A stretch of DNA of 41,042 bases, from NCBI GenBank assembly GCA_902384675.1, contig CABMCT010000065.1, forward strand, positions 1 to 41,042, read 5' to 3'. Origin of the DNA: an uncultured archaeon (GTDB taxonomy: Archaea > EX4484-52 > LFW-46). Shown here in pieces: positions 40,424-41,042 of this stretch (position 1 is its first letter; the number at the start of each line of letters is the position of its first letter). A program made the position numbers and the translations under genes. Under the pieces are notes generated by a model. The model saw nothing but the letters and a program-made list of their open reading frames with translations. It searched no databases and was not told the origin of the DNA.

Positions 40424-41042
40424 ATGAAAGCAGAAACAGAAAAAACATTCAAGCCAAGCGACCCAAGACCTGACGGAAGGCGAAACGATGAAATGAGGCC
40501 GCTTAAAATCGAAGTCGGAGTAATTGAGAGAGCAAACGGCTCTGCTTATGTTGAATTTGGGAATACTCATGCAATAGCTGCTGTATATGGACCGAGCCAG
40601 GTTCACCCGAGGCACCTTGAAGACCCCCAGAAGGCAGTCATCATGTGCAAGTACAACATGATTCCTTTCTCGGTAGGGGACAGGAAAAAGCCGGGATACG
40701 ACAGGCGCTCGATTGAGATTTCAAAAGTCATAAAAGAGGCGCTTGAGCCGGCAATTTTTGTCGAGGAGCTGCCGAAGACCATGATTAATATCGAAATGGA
40801 AATAGTGCAGGCAGATGCAGGAACAAGAGTTACTGCACTAACCGCAGCTGCTGTCGCACTCGCTGACGCAGGAATCCCGATGAGGGACATTGTGTCTGCT
40901 GTTGCAGTGGGGCGGGCAAACGGCAAGATTGTTGTTGACCTCACAAAAGAGGAGGAAGATGCCCCTGATGCAGTTGACATGCCGATGGCAATGATGCCAA
41001 ATTCAGGCAGAATTTCGCTTTTGCAGATGGACGGCGACATAA
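40424..41042 (+). CDS. rrp41: Exosome complex exonuclease Rrp41 (cut by window edge)
   Basis: Phosphorolytic RNase PH-type subunit that degrades RNA from the 3' end. The visible 206 residues start with the family phrase RPDGRRNDEMRPLKIEVGVIERANGSAYVEFGNT, followed by VYGPSQVHPRHLEDPQKAVIMCKYNMIPFSV, RRSIEISKVIKEALEP and MEIVQADAGTRVTALTAAAVALADAGIPMRD with the catalytic Asp region. It follows rrp4 directly and continues past the window. A GTGATTTTT precedes the ATG as ribosome site. Confidence 0.96.
   Translation, partial: MKAETEKTFKPSDPRPDGRRNDEMRPLKIEVGVIERANGSAYVEFGNTHAIAAVYGPSQVHPRHLEDPQKAVIMCKYNMIPFSVGDRKKPGYDRRSIEISKVIKEALEPAIFVEELPKTMINIEMEIVQADAGTRVTALTAAAVALADAGIPMRDIVSAVAVGRANGKIVVDLTKEEEDAPDAVDMPMAMMPNSGRISLLQMDGDI

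Overview
The window is about 41 kb of an archaeal chromosome with moderate GC. The diagnostic genes are TATA-binding protein, EF-2 with the diphthamide loop, the archaeal tRNA-dependent glutamine pathway (GatD, GatE), exosome subunits Rrp4/Rrp41, a tRNA-splicing endonuclease with intron-containing tRNAs, archaeal HMG-CoA synthase/thiolase/DUF35, DUF1512 and a PGF-pre-PGF type surface protein. Most genes have a TATA box about 25 nt before a leaderless start, or a GGTGA-type Shine-Dalgarno. The lineage cannot be fixed from sequence alone; an uncultivated archaeon, possibly DPANN-like, would fit.

Layout. 0-8 kb: glutamate dehydrogenase (cut by the window edge), PEP synthase, a frameshifted RidA, a degenerate PEP-synthase-like barrel protein, TBP, a P-loop kinase, a 23-aa Lys/Arg-rich peptide with a structured leader, and gatE. 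8-11 kb: a two-gene cell-surface operon. 11-16.5 kb: HD hydrolase, P3A proton ATPase, Nudix, EamA transporter, gatD. 16.5-20 kb: a candidate structured RNA, a wHTH-like protein, and EF-2 behind a hairpin-rich leader. 20-25.6 kb: membrane and redox proteins, a COG2522-type regulator, a TauE/SafE permease, a class I terpene-synthase-like protein, and a KaiC-like ATPase/V4R pair. 25.7-35 kb: tRNA-splicing endonuclease, tRNA-Phe, tRNA-Asn, dCTP deaminase, methyltransferase, DUF1512, membrane proteins, tRNA-Gly, CsaA, a half-size MFS protein, tRNA-Ser, TraB, HAD. 35-39 kb: HMG-CoA synthase, thiolase and DUF35 of the mevalonate pathway, with two unknown genes inserted, then a nucleotidyltransferase. 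39.5-41 kb: the exosome operon.

The most striking feature is not a gene. A family of composite hairpin repeats (here R0-R6) occurs at seven sites. Its main unit is a pair of complementary arms, different in every copy, around a loop that is almost always exactly 17 nt with forward consensus near ATTNNCCNAATGCNTTG. A second unit has a 17-nt loop near AATCGATGGTTGACAAG, and a third small stem sits between GCTT and ATGATTT. Arms change in compensated pairs, which implies selection on structure. All four tRNA genes in the window are followed in the same orientation, within 0-4 nt, by a copy. Other copies lie in the leaders of EF-2, TBP and the splicing endonuclease; in EF-2 the start codon abuts the hairpin and a possible Shine-Dalgarno lies in its loop. 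The tRNA-Phe and tRNA-Ser introns are unusually long (122 and 106 nt) and share a stem-loop, while the nearby splicing endonuclease appears to lack its catalytic lysine.
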